From assembly GCA_017508485.1 (NCBI GenBank), contig JAFVYV010000003.1, positions 1 through 64,000 on the forward strand: DNA of 64,000 nt, read 5' to 3'. The number at the start of each line of letters is the position of its first letter. The stretch's first letter is position 1. Source of the DNA: Clostridia bacterium. GTDB lineage: Bacteria > Bacillota > Clostridia > Christensenellales > Borkfalkiaceae. This document shows, piece after piece, positions 52,667-60,953 of this stretch. Below the pieces are notes generated by a model that was given only the letters and a program-made list of their open reading frames with translations, ran no database searches and was not told the DNA's origin. The position numbers were made by a program, and so were the translations under genes.

Positions 52667-53527
52667 ATGTTTGGTTACGTAACGACTGACAATCCTAACT
52701 TATATATAAAAGATTTAGGTTTATATAAAGCGCTTTACTGTGGTTTATGTAAAAGTATAGGGGCAACTTGTGGTCAAATGGCAAGGCTTACCTTAACTTA
52801 CGACCTTACTTTTTTATCAGCAATTCTTCACAATATGCTAAACGTTGACGTTGAAATAAAAAAAGAGCATTGTGTAATTCACCCTTTTAAAAAACAAGGC
52901 TGTACTAAAAGGGACGATTTAACTGATAGAATTGCAAAATTAAACGTAATTTTAGCCTATTATAAACTTTTAGACGATAAAATTGACAAAGGTAAAAGTA
53001 GTATTGCTTTCTTCAAAAAAGCCTATAAAAAGGCAAAAAAAGGGGAAGAAACTTTAGATATTATCGTAAAAGAGCAATATGATGCCTTAAGAAAGTGCGA
53101 AAAGGAAAAGTGTGAAAGTATTGATATTTCTGCAGATGCTTTTGGTATAATGCTTAAAAGGATTTTTAGGGAATTCTTAAAAGAATTATCTACTGAAGAT
53201 AGCGATAATTTTGCATATTTTTTAGGTAAATGGATATATTTAATTGATGCGTTAGATGATTTTGATGATGACGTTAAGAAAAATCAATATAACCCTTTTT
53301 GCTTAACTTATAAAGATATAAAAACTAAAAAACAACTCATTGAAGAAAAAAAGGACGACGTCTTTTTTGTTTTCAAGGATATTTCAAGTAGTTTAATTTA
53401 TTATTATGATAAATTAAATATGAATTTTAATAAAGATTTAACGGATAATATTATTAAACGTGGAATTGATATTAAGACCAAAGATATAATGGAAGGTAAA
53501 AAATGCAAGAAAACTATAAAATTTTAG
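52667..53527 (+). CDS. DUF5685 family protein with Cys cluster and Asp-rich motifs
   Basis: A 286-residue, largely helical cytoplasmic protein that fits DUF5685. The N-terminus has CGLC (25-28), C35, C69 and C79, possibly a metal site. Acidic motifs DDKID (103-107) and DALDDFDDD (194-202) are spaced like the two Asp-rich motifs of class I isoprenoid synthases, which is a structural hypothesis only. No ribosome site precedes the ATG, 8 nt after trpS. It overlaps the next gene by 25 nt, so the two probably act together. Confidence 0.75.
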   Translation: MFGYVTTDNPNLYIKDLGLYKALYCGLCKSIGATCGQMARLTLTYDLTFLSAILHNMLNVDVEIKKEHCVIHPFKKQGCTKRDDLTDRIAKLNVILAYYKLLDDKIDKGKSSIAFFKKAYKKAKKGEETLDIIVKEQYDALRKCEKEKCESIDISADAFGIMLKRIFREFLKELSTEDSDNFAYFLGKWIYLIDALDDFDDDVKKNQYNPFCLTYKDIKTKKQLIEEKKDDVFFVFKDISSSLIYYYDKLNMNFNKDLTDNIIKRGIDIKTKDIMEGKKCKKTIKF

Positions 53528-54111
53528 GTTTAGATGAAACTGCTACTCTTGATGAAATTAACGATAGATATAAAATGTTAAAAGAACGTTACCAAAGAGA
53601 GCGTTTTTATGAAGGCGAAATTGGCAATGATGCCGCTAAAAACCTTACTAAACTTGAAACTGCTTATAAAGAAATAATTGATAGTAGAGAACGCACACAA
53701 TTTTTTGAAGATAAAAAGGTAGAAAATTTTGATGACGTTAAAAAGGCAATTGAAAAGGGTGATTTAAGTTTTGCACAATCTAAACTTGACGATATTACCG
53801 ATAGGTCTGCAGAATGGCACTATTTACAAGCGGTTATTTTTTATAAAAAGAACTGGAATAACGAAAGTAAAAAACAATTAGAAATTGCCATCAAAATGGA
53901 CCCGCTAAACAAAAAGTACTCAGATGCGTTTACTAAATTAAACGATAAAATTTACGGAGATTCTAAAAACACTCATAAGACGGAAAGTACAAGACAGGCG
54001 CATCAAGAACCTAATATGGACAGCAAACAACAAATGGGTGGAGATGGTTGTGCAACTTGCCTTAACTGTGCATCTGCATATTGTTGTATGAGAACTTGTT
54101 GCAATTGCTAA
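53503..54111 (+). CDS. Degenerate J-domain/TPR protein with Cys-rich tail
   Basis: A 202-residue protein. Residues 1-65 look like a J domain (YKILGLDETATLDEINDRYKMLKERY), but the HPD motif that activates DnaK is missing at the loop (QRERFYEG). Residues ~75-150 form a TPR-like helical pair. The last 25 residues contain nine Cys (CATCLNC, YCCMRTCCNC), a plausible metal or acylation site. GGAAGGT-like sequence precedes the ATG within the DUF5685 gene. Function unknown; the pairing with DUF5685 suggests a shared role. Confidence 0.78.
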   Translation: MQENYKILGLDETATLDEINDRYKMLKERYQRERFYEGEIGNDAAKNLTKLETAYKEIIDSRERTQFFEDKKVENFDDVKKAIEKGDLSFAQSKLDDITDRSAEWHYLQAVIFYKKNWNNESKKQLEIAIKMDPLNKKYSDAFTKLNDKIYGDSKNTHKTESTRQAHQEPNMDSKQQMGGDGCATCLNCASAYCCMRTCCNC

Positions 54112-54112
54112 T

Positions 54113-54649
54113 ATGAAATTAACTAGTAGAATTATTGCCCTTTCAGGCATTTCCGCCGCTTTTTCAGCGATATTTTTAATACTTGGCGCATTTATTGAAG
54201 TAGTTGATATACCTTGCGCTATTGTTGCTTCCCTTTTTGTAGTATTACCACTATACTATAAATCTTACTGGGGAAGCATTTTGGCTTTTTTAGTAGGCGG
54301 TGGTATTGCTCTTATAATAAACCCTAATTTTATCTCCCTTGTATATCCATTCTATTTTGGCTTTTTTGGTATTTTTGCAATAGTTAAATGGAGAATGCTA
54401 CAAAAGGAGTTTAATAGGATTTGGGGCTTTATAATCGGCTTAATTTGGTTTATGCTTGTTATGGGGGGAATATATTACTACTATTTTGTATTTTTAGGTC
54501 AGTTAGAAAGTGAAAGCCTTGGAATAATTTCTGAATATTTCGTATATATTTGGCTGGGCGTAGGATTGATTTTTTATCTAATTTATGATAAACTTATAGT
54601 GAAATTATTTTTATTAATAATTAACACCTTAAGAAGGATTATAAAATAG
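54113..54649 (+). CDS. Polytopic membrane protein, possibly ECF S-component-like
   Basis: A 178-residue protein with about five or six hydrophobic helices. The N-terminal LSGISAAFSAIFLILGAF resembles the AxxxA helix that S components of ECF vitamin transporters use to dock on EcfT, but no ligand-specific motif is visible and no ecfA/ecfT is nearby. It begins 1 nt after the J-like gene and ends 2 nt before the methyltransferase gene, so it is part of a tightly packed operon. Confidence 0.6.
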   Translation: MKLTSRIIALSGISAAFSAIFLILGAFIEVVDIPCAIVASLFVVLPLYYKSYWGSILAFLVGGGIALIINPNFISLVYPFYFGFFGIFAIVKWRMLQKEFNRIWGFIIGLIWFMLVMGGIYYYYFVFLGQLESESLGIISEYFVYIWLGVGLIFYLIYDKLIVKLFLLIINTLRRIIK

Positions 54650-54651
54650 TT

Positions 54652-56055
54652 ATGCTACAAAAAAATCAAGTACATATTGATAAAATTTTAGCTTTAGGAA
54701 TAAATGGTGAAGGAATCGTTAAAAAAGACGGTTTTGTTATCTTTATTCCTTTTTGTCTTTTAAATGAAGAAGTTGAGTATAAAATATTAAAAGTTTCAAA
54801 AAAAGTAGCATACGGAAAGTTGATTAGAGTTATAACTCCTTCAGAAAATAGGGTAGAACCTAAGTGTGAAGTTTTTACTAAATGTGGTGGTTGTCAATTA
54901 CAACACTTAAAATATGAAAGCCAACTTGAGTTAAAAAGAGATACCGTTAAAGATTCTTTAAAAAAGATTGCATTTTTAGACCTTGAAGTTCCTATTGCAA
55001 ACAAAAGTGAATACGAGTATGCTTATAGAAACAAATTGCAACTACCTATTGCTGAAGTTGACGGCGAAACAAAACTTGGCTTTTTTGCAAACAATTCTCA
55101 TAGAATAATTCCAATCAAAAACTGCCCAATTCATCCCGACTGGAGCAGTAAAATTATAGAAGTTTTTTACAATTTTATTGAAAACAAGGGCTTAAAAGGT
55201 TATAATGAAGAAAAGGGTACGGGACTACTTCGCCATTTGGTTGTTAGAAGTGTTAACGGCAAACTAATTATAACTTTGGTGTTAACAAAAAACGCACTTT
55301 CTTGCAAAAACGACTTAATTAAGGCGCTTAAAGAAAATTTTGATGATTTTACCCTTTATTTTAATATAAATTCTAAAAAAACCAACGCAATTTTAGGCGA
55401 TGAGTATATACTTGTTTACGGCAACGGCTATTATGAGTATGAAGTTTTAGGAATAAAAGCAAAAATAGACGCAAGAAGTTTTATGCAAGTAAACGACTAC
55501 GTTTATCCTAAACTTTATAAAAAAGCCCTTTCTTTAATAGGCGATGATGAAAATATTACCGTTATTGATGCTTATAGTGGCGCAGGGTTTATGACAAGTT
55601 TATTTGCTAAAAAGTATGAAAAAGCAATCGGTATTGAAGTTATTAAAGAAGCCGTTGATTGTGCAGACGCTTTGGCAAAACAAAACGGTTTAGAAGACAA
55701 AATGGAAAATATTTGTGCAAACGTAGAAGACGTTTTACCAAAAATCGTTAATAACTTAAAAAAAGCAGATAAAAAAATCGTATTAACGGTAGACCCACCT
55801 AGAAAAGGACTTGATAGATTTTCAATTCAAACCATTAAAAATTCAGGTATTGAAAAGATTGTTTACATTTCTTGTAATCCTGCAAGTTTAGCAAGAGACG
55901 TTGGGCTTTTAACGGGTACTTTAACCTATGAAAATGGAGAAATTAAAAAGGTTGAAAACCCTAATTTTGATTACAAAATTACTTATATTGAGCCTTTTGA
56001 CATGTTTCCAATGACAAAGCACGTAGAAACTATAATTTGTTTAGAAAAGGTTTAG
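54652..56055 (+). CDS. 23S rRNA (uracil-C5)-methyltransferase, RlmD/RlmCD type
   Basis: SAM-dependent enzyme making 5-methyluridine in 23S rRNA. An N-terminal TRAM domain (residues ~1-60) is followed by the 4Fe-4S cysteines CEVFTKCGGC (near 72-81, with a fourth Cys near 163), a Rossmann SAM domain (DAYSGAGFMTSLF near 305) and the catalytic Cys in YISCNPASLARD near 416. Length 467 residues is normal. U747/U1939 target choice cannot be read from the sequence. It overlaps a longer frame of the next gene, whose true start is downstream. Confidence 0.92.
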   Translation: MLQKNQVHIDKILALGINGEGIVKKDGFVIFIPFCLLNEEVEYKILKVSKKVAYGKLIRVITPSENRVEPKCEVFTKCGGCQLQHLKYESQLELKRDTVKDSLKKIAFLDLEVPIANKSEYEYAYRNKLQLPIAEVDGETKLGFFANNSHRIIPIKNCPIHPDWSSKIIEVFYNFIENKGLKGYNEEKGTGLLRHLVVRSVNGKLIITLVLTKNALSCKNDLIKALKENFDDFTLYFNINSKKTNAILGDEYILVYGNGYYEYEVLGIKAKIDARSFMQVNDYVYPKLYKKALSLIGDDENITVIDAYSGAGFMTSLFAKKYEKAIGIEVIKEAVDCADALAKQNGLEDKMENICANVEDVLPKIVNNLKKADKKIVLTVDPPRKGLDRFSIQTIKNSGIEKIVYISCNPASLARDVGLLTGTLTYENGEIKKVENPNFDYKITYIEPFDMFPMTKHVETIICLEKV

Positions 56056-56057
56056 TT

Positions 56058-56330
56058 ATGGAAGAAAAATTTTTATTCGTTGGCGTTAGTCCAAAACCTT
56101 TTAAGGGCAAAAACTACTGGTATTTAGATGAAAGTGGTTTAACAAAGCCAAACACTTTTGTTTGGACAACTATGGGAAGAAGAGATATAGAACAAATCGT
56201 TTACGTTGATTCGGTTTGCTGGTGCACAAAAGAAGATGCACCATATCCATTAGATAAAATTAAAAAAATTATTCGTCAAACCACAAAAGAAGAAGCAAAA
56301 CAAGCCGATGATAGCTGGTTTTATTTATAA
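56058..56330 (+). CDS. Conserved small protein of unknown function
   Basis: A 90-residue protein with no membrane helix. A tract FLFVGVSPKPFKGKNYWYL, an aromatic-rich centre and EDAPYPLDKIKKIIRQ occur, which resembles short conserved Firmicute proteins I cannot assign to a function. ATG 56058 has weak upstream sequence (GGTTTAG); a frame opening at 56037 overlaps the methyltransferase. Start and function are uncertain. Confidence 0.65.
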   Translation: MEEKFLFVGVSPKPFKGKNYWYLDESGLTKPNTFVWTTMGRRDIEQIVYVDSVCWCTKEDAPYPLDKIKKIIRQTTKEEAKQADDSWFYL

Positions 56331-56344
56331 AAACGGGGAAAGTT

Positions 56345-56785
56345 ATGGAAAAAACACAAAAATTAAAGGAATTTTTTAGAGCGCTTAAGTTTTTAGCATT
56401 TTCAATAAGTGCTGGTGTTATTCAATTTGGAACAATGGCACTTTTTTATGAAGTTTTCAAGTGGGAATGGTGGCTATCTTACATTATAAGTTTGTTGCTA
56501 TCAGTACTTTGGAACTTTACAATTAACCGTAAGTTTACCTTTAAGTCGGCAAATAACGTTAAAATTGCAATGTTACTCGTTCTTGCATTTTACGCAGTAT
56601 TTGCACCTGCATCACTATTTCTTGGCGACTGGATTGAAAGTTTAGGTGTTGACGGGCTTATTGTTGAAGCGGGAATTATGGTTTTAAACTTTGTGCTTGA
56701 GTTCTTGTATACAAGATTTGTCGTATATCGTAATTCTTGCGATACGGCAGTAAACAAAAAAGAAGAAAAGAAAGGGGAAAATTAA
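56345..56785 (+). CDS. GtrA-family membrane protein
   Basis: A 146-residue, four-helix membrane protein of the GtrA family, whose members move polyprenyl-linked sugars or help glycosylate cell surface polymers. FLAFSISAGVIQFGTM, SVLWNFTINRKFTFKS and FVLEFLYTRFVVYR are characteristic. GGGGAAAG lies 6 nt before the ATG. No glycosyltransferase is adjacent, so its substrate is unknown. It is 1 nt from the next gene. Confidence 0.85.
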   Translation: MEKTQKLKEFFRALKFLAFSISAGVIQFGTMALFYEVFKWEWWLSYIISLLLSVLWNFTINRKFTFKSANNVKIAMLLVLAFYAVFAPASLFLGDWIESLGVDGLIVEAGIMVLNFVLEFLYTRFVVYRNSCDTAVNKKEEKKGEN

Positions 56786-56786
56786 G

Positions 56787-57400
56787 ATGAAAGTTATATT
56801 AGTAAACGGCAGTCTTCACGAAAAAGGTACTACTGGAACTGCTTTAGAAGTTATTTCAAAAAGATTAAACGATAACGATATTGAAACGGAAATTTTTAAT
56901 ATCGGTGGTGCGCCTATCAAAGATTGTATGGCTTGTGGCGCTTGTAAAAAGTTAGAAGGCCGTTGTATTAACGACGATATAGTTAATCGTTTTTTAGAAA
57001 AGGCAGAAAGTGCAGATGGTTTTGTGTTTGGAACACCAGTTTATTACTCACATCCATCAGGTCGTATATTAGATTTTATGGACAGAGTTTTCTATGCAGG
57101 TGGCAAAGTGTTAAAGTTTAAGCCTGTTTATTCAGTTGCCGCAGCAAGAAGAACTGGTTCAGTTGAATCAGTTGACGTATTAAACAAGCATTTTTCAATT
57201 ACGCAAATGCCTATAGTAACTTCTACCTACTGGGGCGAAATTCACGGTTCTAAAGGGGAAGATATCTCTTTTGATGAAGAAGGCATGGAAACGGCGCAGA
57301 CAATCTTGCTTGGCTTATAAAGTCAATTGACGTTGCTAAAAAGAATGGCGTAGAACTTCCTAATACTGCAAAAACGAAGAGAACTAACTTTGTTAGATAA
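56787..57400 (+). pseudogene. NADPH-dependent FMN reductase/iron-sulfur flavoprotein with a frameshift
   Basis: Flavodoxin-fold protein: NGSLHEKGTTGTALE FMN loop near residue 8, four cysteines CMACGACKKLEGRC (near 46-59) and GTPVYYSHPSG near 90. The open frame ends at 57320, but the expected C-terminal helix continues in the other frame: NLAWLIKS through TNFVR, ending in a stop at 57400. One base appears to be missing near 57300. The shifted frame's stop overlaps the next start (TAATG), which supports the longer original product. Sequencing error, a recent mutation or programmed shifting cannot be told apart. Confidence 0.8.
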
Positions 57401-57840
57401 TGAAAGATTATAAATTAAACATAGAATTAGTACCAGATAGTTGTTGGTATTCTAATTTAAGAAGTTTGCTAAAGCCTAGCATGTGGGATATGCTACGCAA
57501 AAAAGCATACAAAAACGCAGATGGCCGTTGCCAAATTTGTGGGCGAAAGGTAAACCGTTTGGAAGCGCACGAAAGATGGACTTATGATGAAGAAACTGCT
57601 ACGCAATCGCTAAAAGAAATCGTAGCCGTTTGCCATAACTGCCATAGCGTTATACATATTGGCAGAACTCAACTTTTAGGCAAAGGCGAAGAAGCCGAAA
57701 AGTGGTTTATGAAGGTAAACGACTGCTCTTATGCAGAGTTTATTTCTGCTTTAGGCGAAGCAAACAAATTACATCAACAAAGAAACAAAATTTCTGAGTG
57801 GAAACTTGATTTAACTTATTTAGAAGAATTTTTAAAATAA
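57400..57840 (+). CDS. HNH-type nuclease domain protein
   Basis: A 146-residue protein with a zinc-ribbon HNH pattern: CQICG (near 47), LEAHERW (near 61), and CHNCHSVIH (near 78). The first His of the HH pair is kept, but the second position is Glu; this form (HERW) occurs in some HNH families and activity is likely but unproven. The start overlaps the flavoprotein gene's downstream stop. yhaO follows after 9 nt, raising the possibility of a DNA-processing operon. Confidence 0.75.
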   Translation: MKDYKLNIELVPDSCWYSNLRSLLKPSMWDMLRKKAYKNADGRCQICGRKVNRLEAHERWTYDEETATQSLKEIVAVCHNCHSVIHIGRTQLLGKGEEAEKWFMKVNDCSYAEFISALGEANKLHQQRNKISEWKLDLTYLEEFLK

Positions 57841-57849
57841 AAGGTTTAT

Positions 57850-58926
57850 ATGAAGATTATACATTGTGCTGATTTACATTTAGATTCAAAACTTAATGCA
57901 AATTTACCCGTTGATAAGGCAAAAGAACGTCGCCAAGAACTACTTTTGACCTTTTCAAGGCTTGTTGATTACGCAGTAAAAGAAGGCGTGGAAAAGATTA
58001 TTATTTCAGGCGATATGTTTGATACGAAAAAGGTATTAACAACCACTAAAAACGCCGTTTTGCGCTTGATAAAGGAAAATAGTAATATTGATTTCTTTTA
58101 TTTAAGTGGTAATCACGATGAAGATAATTTTATTTCTTCGCTTGAAGATGAAATTCCGTTAAATCTTAAGGTGTTTACTGAAGAATTTAAGACTTTTGAT
58201 TTTGGTGATTTTACTATTTCAGGCATAAAATTAACAAATGATAATTATATTACTTTTTACAACAACGTAAAACTTGACCAAAATAAAATTAATATTTTAA
58301 GTTTACACGGACAGGTTTCTAAATACACGGTAGATAACCCTGACGTTATAAATATTACGGAATTAAAAAATAAAAATATTGACTATCTTGCGCTTGGACA
58401 TATTCACTCATATCAAAAAGAAAAACTTGATGATAGGGGTGTTTACTGTTATTCTGGTTGTCTTGAAGGTAGAGGCTTTGATGAATGTGGTATTAAAGGT
58501 TTTTCTTTAATTGAAATTGAAGATGGTAAACTAAATTCTACTTTTATTCCTTTTGCAAAAAGAACAATTTATGAAATTGAACACGATATTACAGGAAAAA
58601 CTTGGGGTCAAATTATTAAAGATATAAAAACTGAACTATCTCTAATTAAAGATACTTCTTTAATAAAAGTTGTTTTAACAGGGGAGCACGATTTAGATTT
58701 AGAAATGGACCTATTTTATTTAACTTCAATTTTAAATAACGACTTTTATTTTGTTAAAATTAAAGATGAATCTAAACTAAAAATTAACCTAAATGATTTT
58801 GCTTTAGACCCTTCTTTAAAAGGCGAATTTATTAGAACTGTAATGAGCGATATTTCTTTGTCAGAACAAGAGAAAAACGATATAATTATGTGTGGCATAA
58901 ATGCGCTAAACGGGGAGAAATTGTAA
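57850..58926 (+). CDS. SbcD/YhaO-like DNA exonuclease
   Basis: Mre11-type metallophosphoesterase, 358 residues. HCADLHLDS (residues 5-13), ISGDMFD (near 57), LSGNHDED (near 90), SLHGQ (near 155) and LGHIHSY (near 180) hold the metal ligands. With its partner it should act as a nuclease on DNA ends or aberrant structures, as for B. subtilis YhaO-YhaN. No good ribosome site precedes the ATG (AAAGGTTTAT). The stop overlaps the next start by one base (TAATG). Confidence 0.9.
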   Translation: MKIIHCADLHLDSKLNANLPVDKAKERRQELLLTFSRLVDYAVKEGVEKIIISGDMFDTKKVLTTTKNAVLRLIKENSNIDFFYLSGNHDEDNFISSLEDEIPLNLKVFTEEFKTFDFGDFTISGIKLTNDNYITFYNNVKLDQNKINILSLHGQVSKYTVDNPDVINITELKNKNIDYLALGHIHSYQKEKLDDRGVYCYSGCLEGRGFDECGIKGFSLIEIEDGKLNSTFIPFAKRTIYEIEHDITGKTWGQIIKDIKTELSLIKDTSLIKVVLTGEHDLDLEMDLFYLTSILNNDFYFVKIKDESKLKINLNDFALDPSLKGEFIRTVMSDISLSEQEKNDIIMCGINALNGEKL

Positions 58927-60875
58927 TGAAATTAGTTAAGTTATATATTGAAAACTTTGGTAAACTATCTAAATTTGAATATTCTTTTTCTGACGGCGTA
59001 AACGTTATTAATGAAGAAAACGGTTGGGGTAAAAGTACTTTAGCAACTTTTATAAAAGCAATGTTTTACGGGCTTGATAGCACGACGGTTAGAAATCTTG
59101 ACCTAAATGAAAGAAAAAAATATGAACCTTGGCAAGGTGGTAAGTTCGGTGGTAATTTAATTTTTAAATTAAATGATAAAGAATATAAAATTGAGCGTTT
59201 TTTTGGCAAAAAGGCAACCGACGACACTTTTTCTTTAATTGACCTAAACACAAACAAAAGTTATACCGAAGCAAGTTTTAACAACTGTCTTGGTGAACAT
59301 CTTTTCAAAATCAATAAAGCAGGTTTTGAAAATAGTTTATTTTTAAGCCAAACAAAAATTGAAGAAGATAAGCATAGAAAAGAAGCAAACGGCTCTTTTA
59401 GTGTAAAATTAAATAGTGACCATATATCTGAAGATATGGCAAAATTTAATGATGCAATAAAAATTCTTGATTCAGAGCGCCAAGAACTTAAAAAAATAGG
59501 TAATAAAGGTAAAATTGCTGATTTAGAAACAAAAATTAAGCAAATCAACCTTAAAATCAATGAAATTTCGCAATATACTGCTAACGTAAAAGACCTATCT
59601 AACGAGTTGGAAAAGGTTGAAAAGGATATTTCTTTATTAAAAGAGCAGGAAGGTTTATTAGATAAAGAACTTTCTTTATCAGGTACAATTTTAGAAAAGA
59701 AAGTACGTTTAGAAAATCTTGCAAAATTAAATGAAAAATTAAAGTTTGAAAAAGAAAGACTTGATAAAATTGAAAGATTTATAAACGGAAACACTTTTAA
59801 CAAAGAATATAACCAAAAAAATTACGAATATGAAGGTCTTTTAAAAGAAAAAACTACAGAAGTAGGAAAAAATTATTTTATTATTGCACCAATAATAGGC
59901 GTTTTAGGTATAATAGTTTCTTTAATTTTATTAAATAGTGTTTTATTTATACCTTTATTAGTTTTTTCTTTAGCAATTTTAGTGGTTGGAACGGCATTGT
60001 TTTCTGTAAAATTTATTAAAAACAAAAAAATTACCACTAAAAACGAGTTGCTCCTTTCAAAACGCAAAAATTTATATAATGATATACTTGGTTATTTAAA
60101 TGGTTTTAACTTTAACGGCACAACTTGTCTAGAAGATGCGTTTTCTGAAAAGCTAGATTTTATTCAAGACGTTTTTCACGAAAGAGAAAACGCGTTAAAT
60201 ACCATCACTTCATTACAAAACGAAATTGAAGAATTTAAAAAATCTAATAATATTTCTGAAACAGACGTAATTCCTGAAATAGATATAACGGCAAAAAGAA
60301 CAGAACTTCAACGAGTTAGAGATTTGATTTCGGTAAAAAATAACCAAAAACAATCTTTAAAATTCAAAATTGAAAAAAATTCTTCATCTCTTGACGAAGT
60401 TGATGAATTACTAAGCCAAAAAGAAAGTTTAAGTTTAGAACTTGAAACGGCAAAAAAACGTTTATTTATAATAGAAAAAACGCAAGAAATATTATCAACT
60501 GCAAATGAAAATATGCGTGGTAAATACTTAAATCCGTTAAAAGAAAGTATGGCTAAATACTTAAACTTAATCACTAAAAACCTTCAAAATGAAGTTTCAA
60601 TTGATACTGATTTTAATTTGTACGTTGATGAATTTGGCAAAAGAAGAGAGTTTAACACTTTAAGCATAGGGTATAGAGATTTATTCAACTTTGCTTTTAG
60701 ACTTTCTTTAATAGACGCGTTATTTAAAGATAGCGAAAGTCCTTTTATCGTATTAGATGACCCTTTTGTCAATTTTGATGAAGAAAAACTTTCTTTAGTA
60801 ACAAATTTATTGACGGAAGTTTCAAAAGACTATCAAATTATTTACTTTATTTGCCACGAAAGTAGAAGTATATAA
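58926..60875 (+). CDS. YhaN/SbcC-like ATPase with central membrane hairpin
   Basis: Rad50-like partner of the upstream nuclease. Walker A NGWGKST is at residues 32-38, long coiled coils run about 185-300 and 430-550, and Walker B IVLDDP lies near 609. Two adjacent membrane segments (about 316-364) split the coiled coil, as in YhaN and unlike SbcC/Rad50, so the coiled-coil apex is membrane-inserted. Length 649 residues. ATG 58926 follows GGGGAGAAAT; an upstream in-frame ATG at 58890 overlaps yhaO. Confidence 0.88.
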   Translation: MKLVKLYIENFGKLSKFEYSFSDGVNVINEENGWGKSTLATFIKAMFYGLDSTTVRNLDLNERKKYEPWQGGKFGGNLIFKLNDKEYKIERFFGKKATDDTFSLIDLNTNKSYTEASFNNCLGEHLFKINKAGFENSLFLSQTKIEEDKHRKEANGSFSVKLNSDHISEDMAKFNDAIKILDSERQELKKIGNKGKIADLETKIKQINLKINEISQYTANVKDLSNELEKVEKDISLLKEQEGLLDKELSLSGTILEKKVRLENLAKLNEKLKFEKERLDKIERFINGNTFNKEYNQKNYEYEGLLKEKTTEVGKNYFIIAPIIGVLGIIVSLILLNSVLFIPLLVFSLAILVVGTALFSVKFIKNKKITTKNELLLSKRKNLYNDILGYLNGFNFNGTTCLEDAFSEKLDFIQDVFHERENALNTITSLQNEIEEFKKSNNISETDVIPEIDITAKRTELQRVRDLISVKNNQKQSLKFKIEKNSSSLDEVDELLSQKESLSLELETAKKRLFIIEKTQEILSTANENMRGKYLNPLKESMAKYLNLITKNLQNEVSIDTDFNLYVDEFGKRREFNTLSIGYRDLFNFAFRLSLIDALFKDSESPFIVLDDPFVNFDEEKLSLVTNLLTEVSKDYQIIYFICHESRSI

Positions 60876-60895
60876 AGATAAGTATAATTTTAATG

Positions 60896-60953
60896 AAAAT
60901 ACAGAAAATAAACATAAACGGAGGGTTTATGAAAAAAATATTTTCTGTATTTT
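60896..60953 (+). promoter_or_regulatory. 15-bp hairpin enclosing the dacF-like ribosome site and start codon
   Basis: AAAATACAGAAAATA (60896-60910) pairs perfectly with 60939-60953. The 28-nt loop contains CGGAGGG (60919-60925) and ATG 60929. It could protect or present the start region, or act as a weak terminator for yhaN (T-rich after the arm). Function inferred. Confidence 0.6.
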
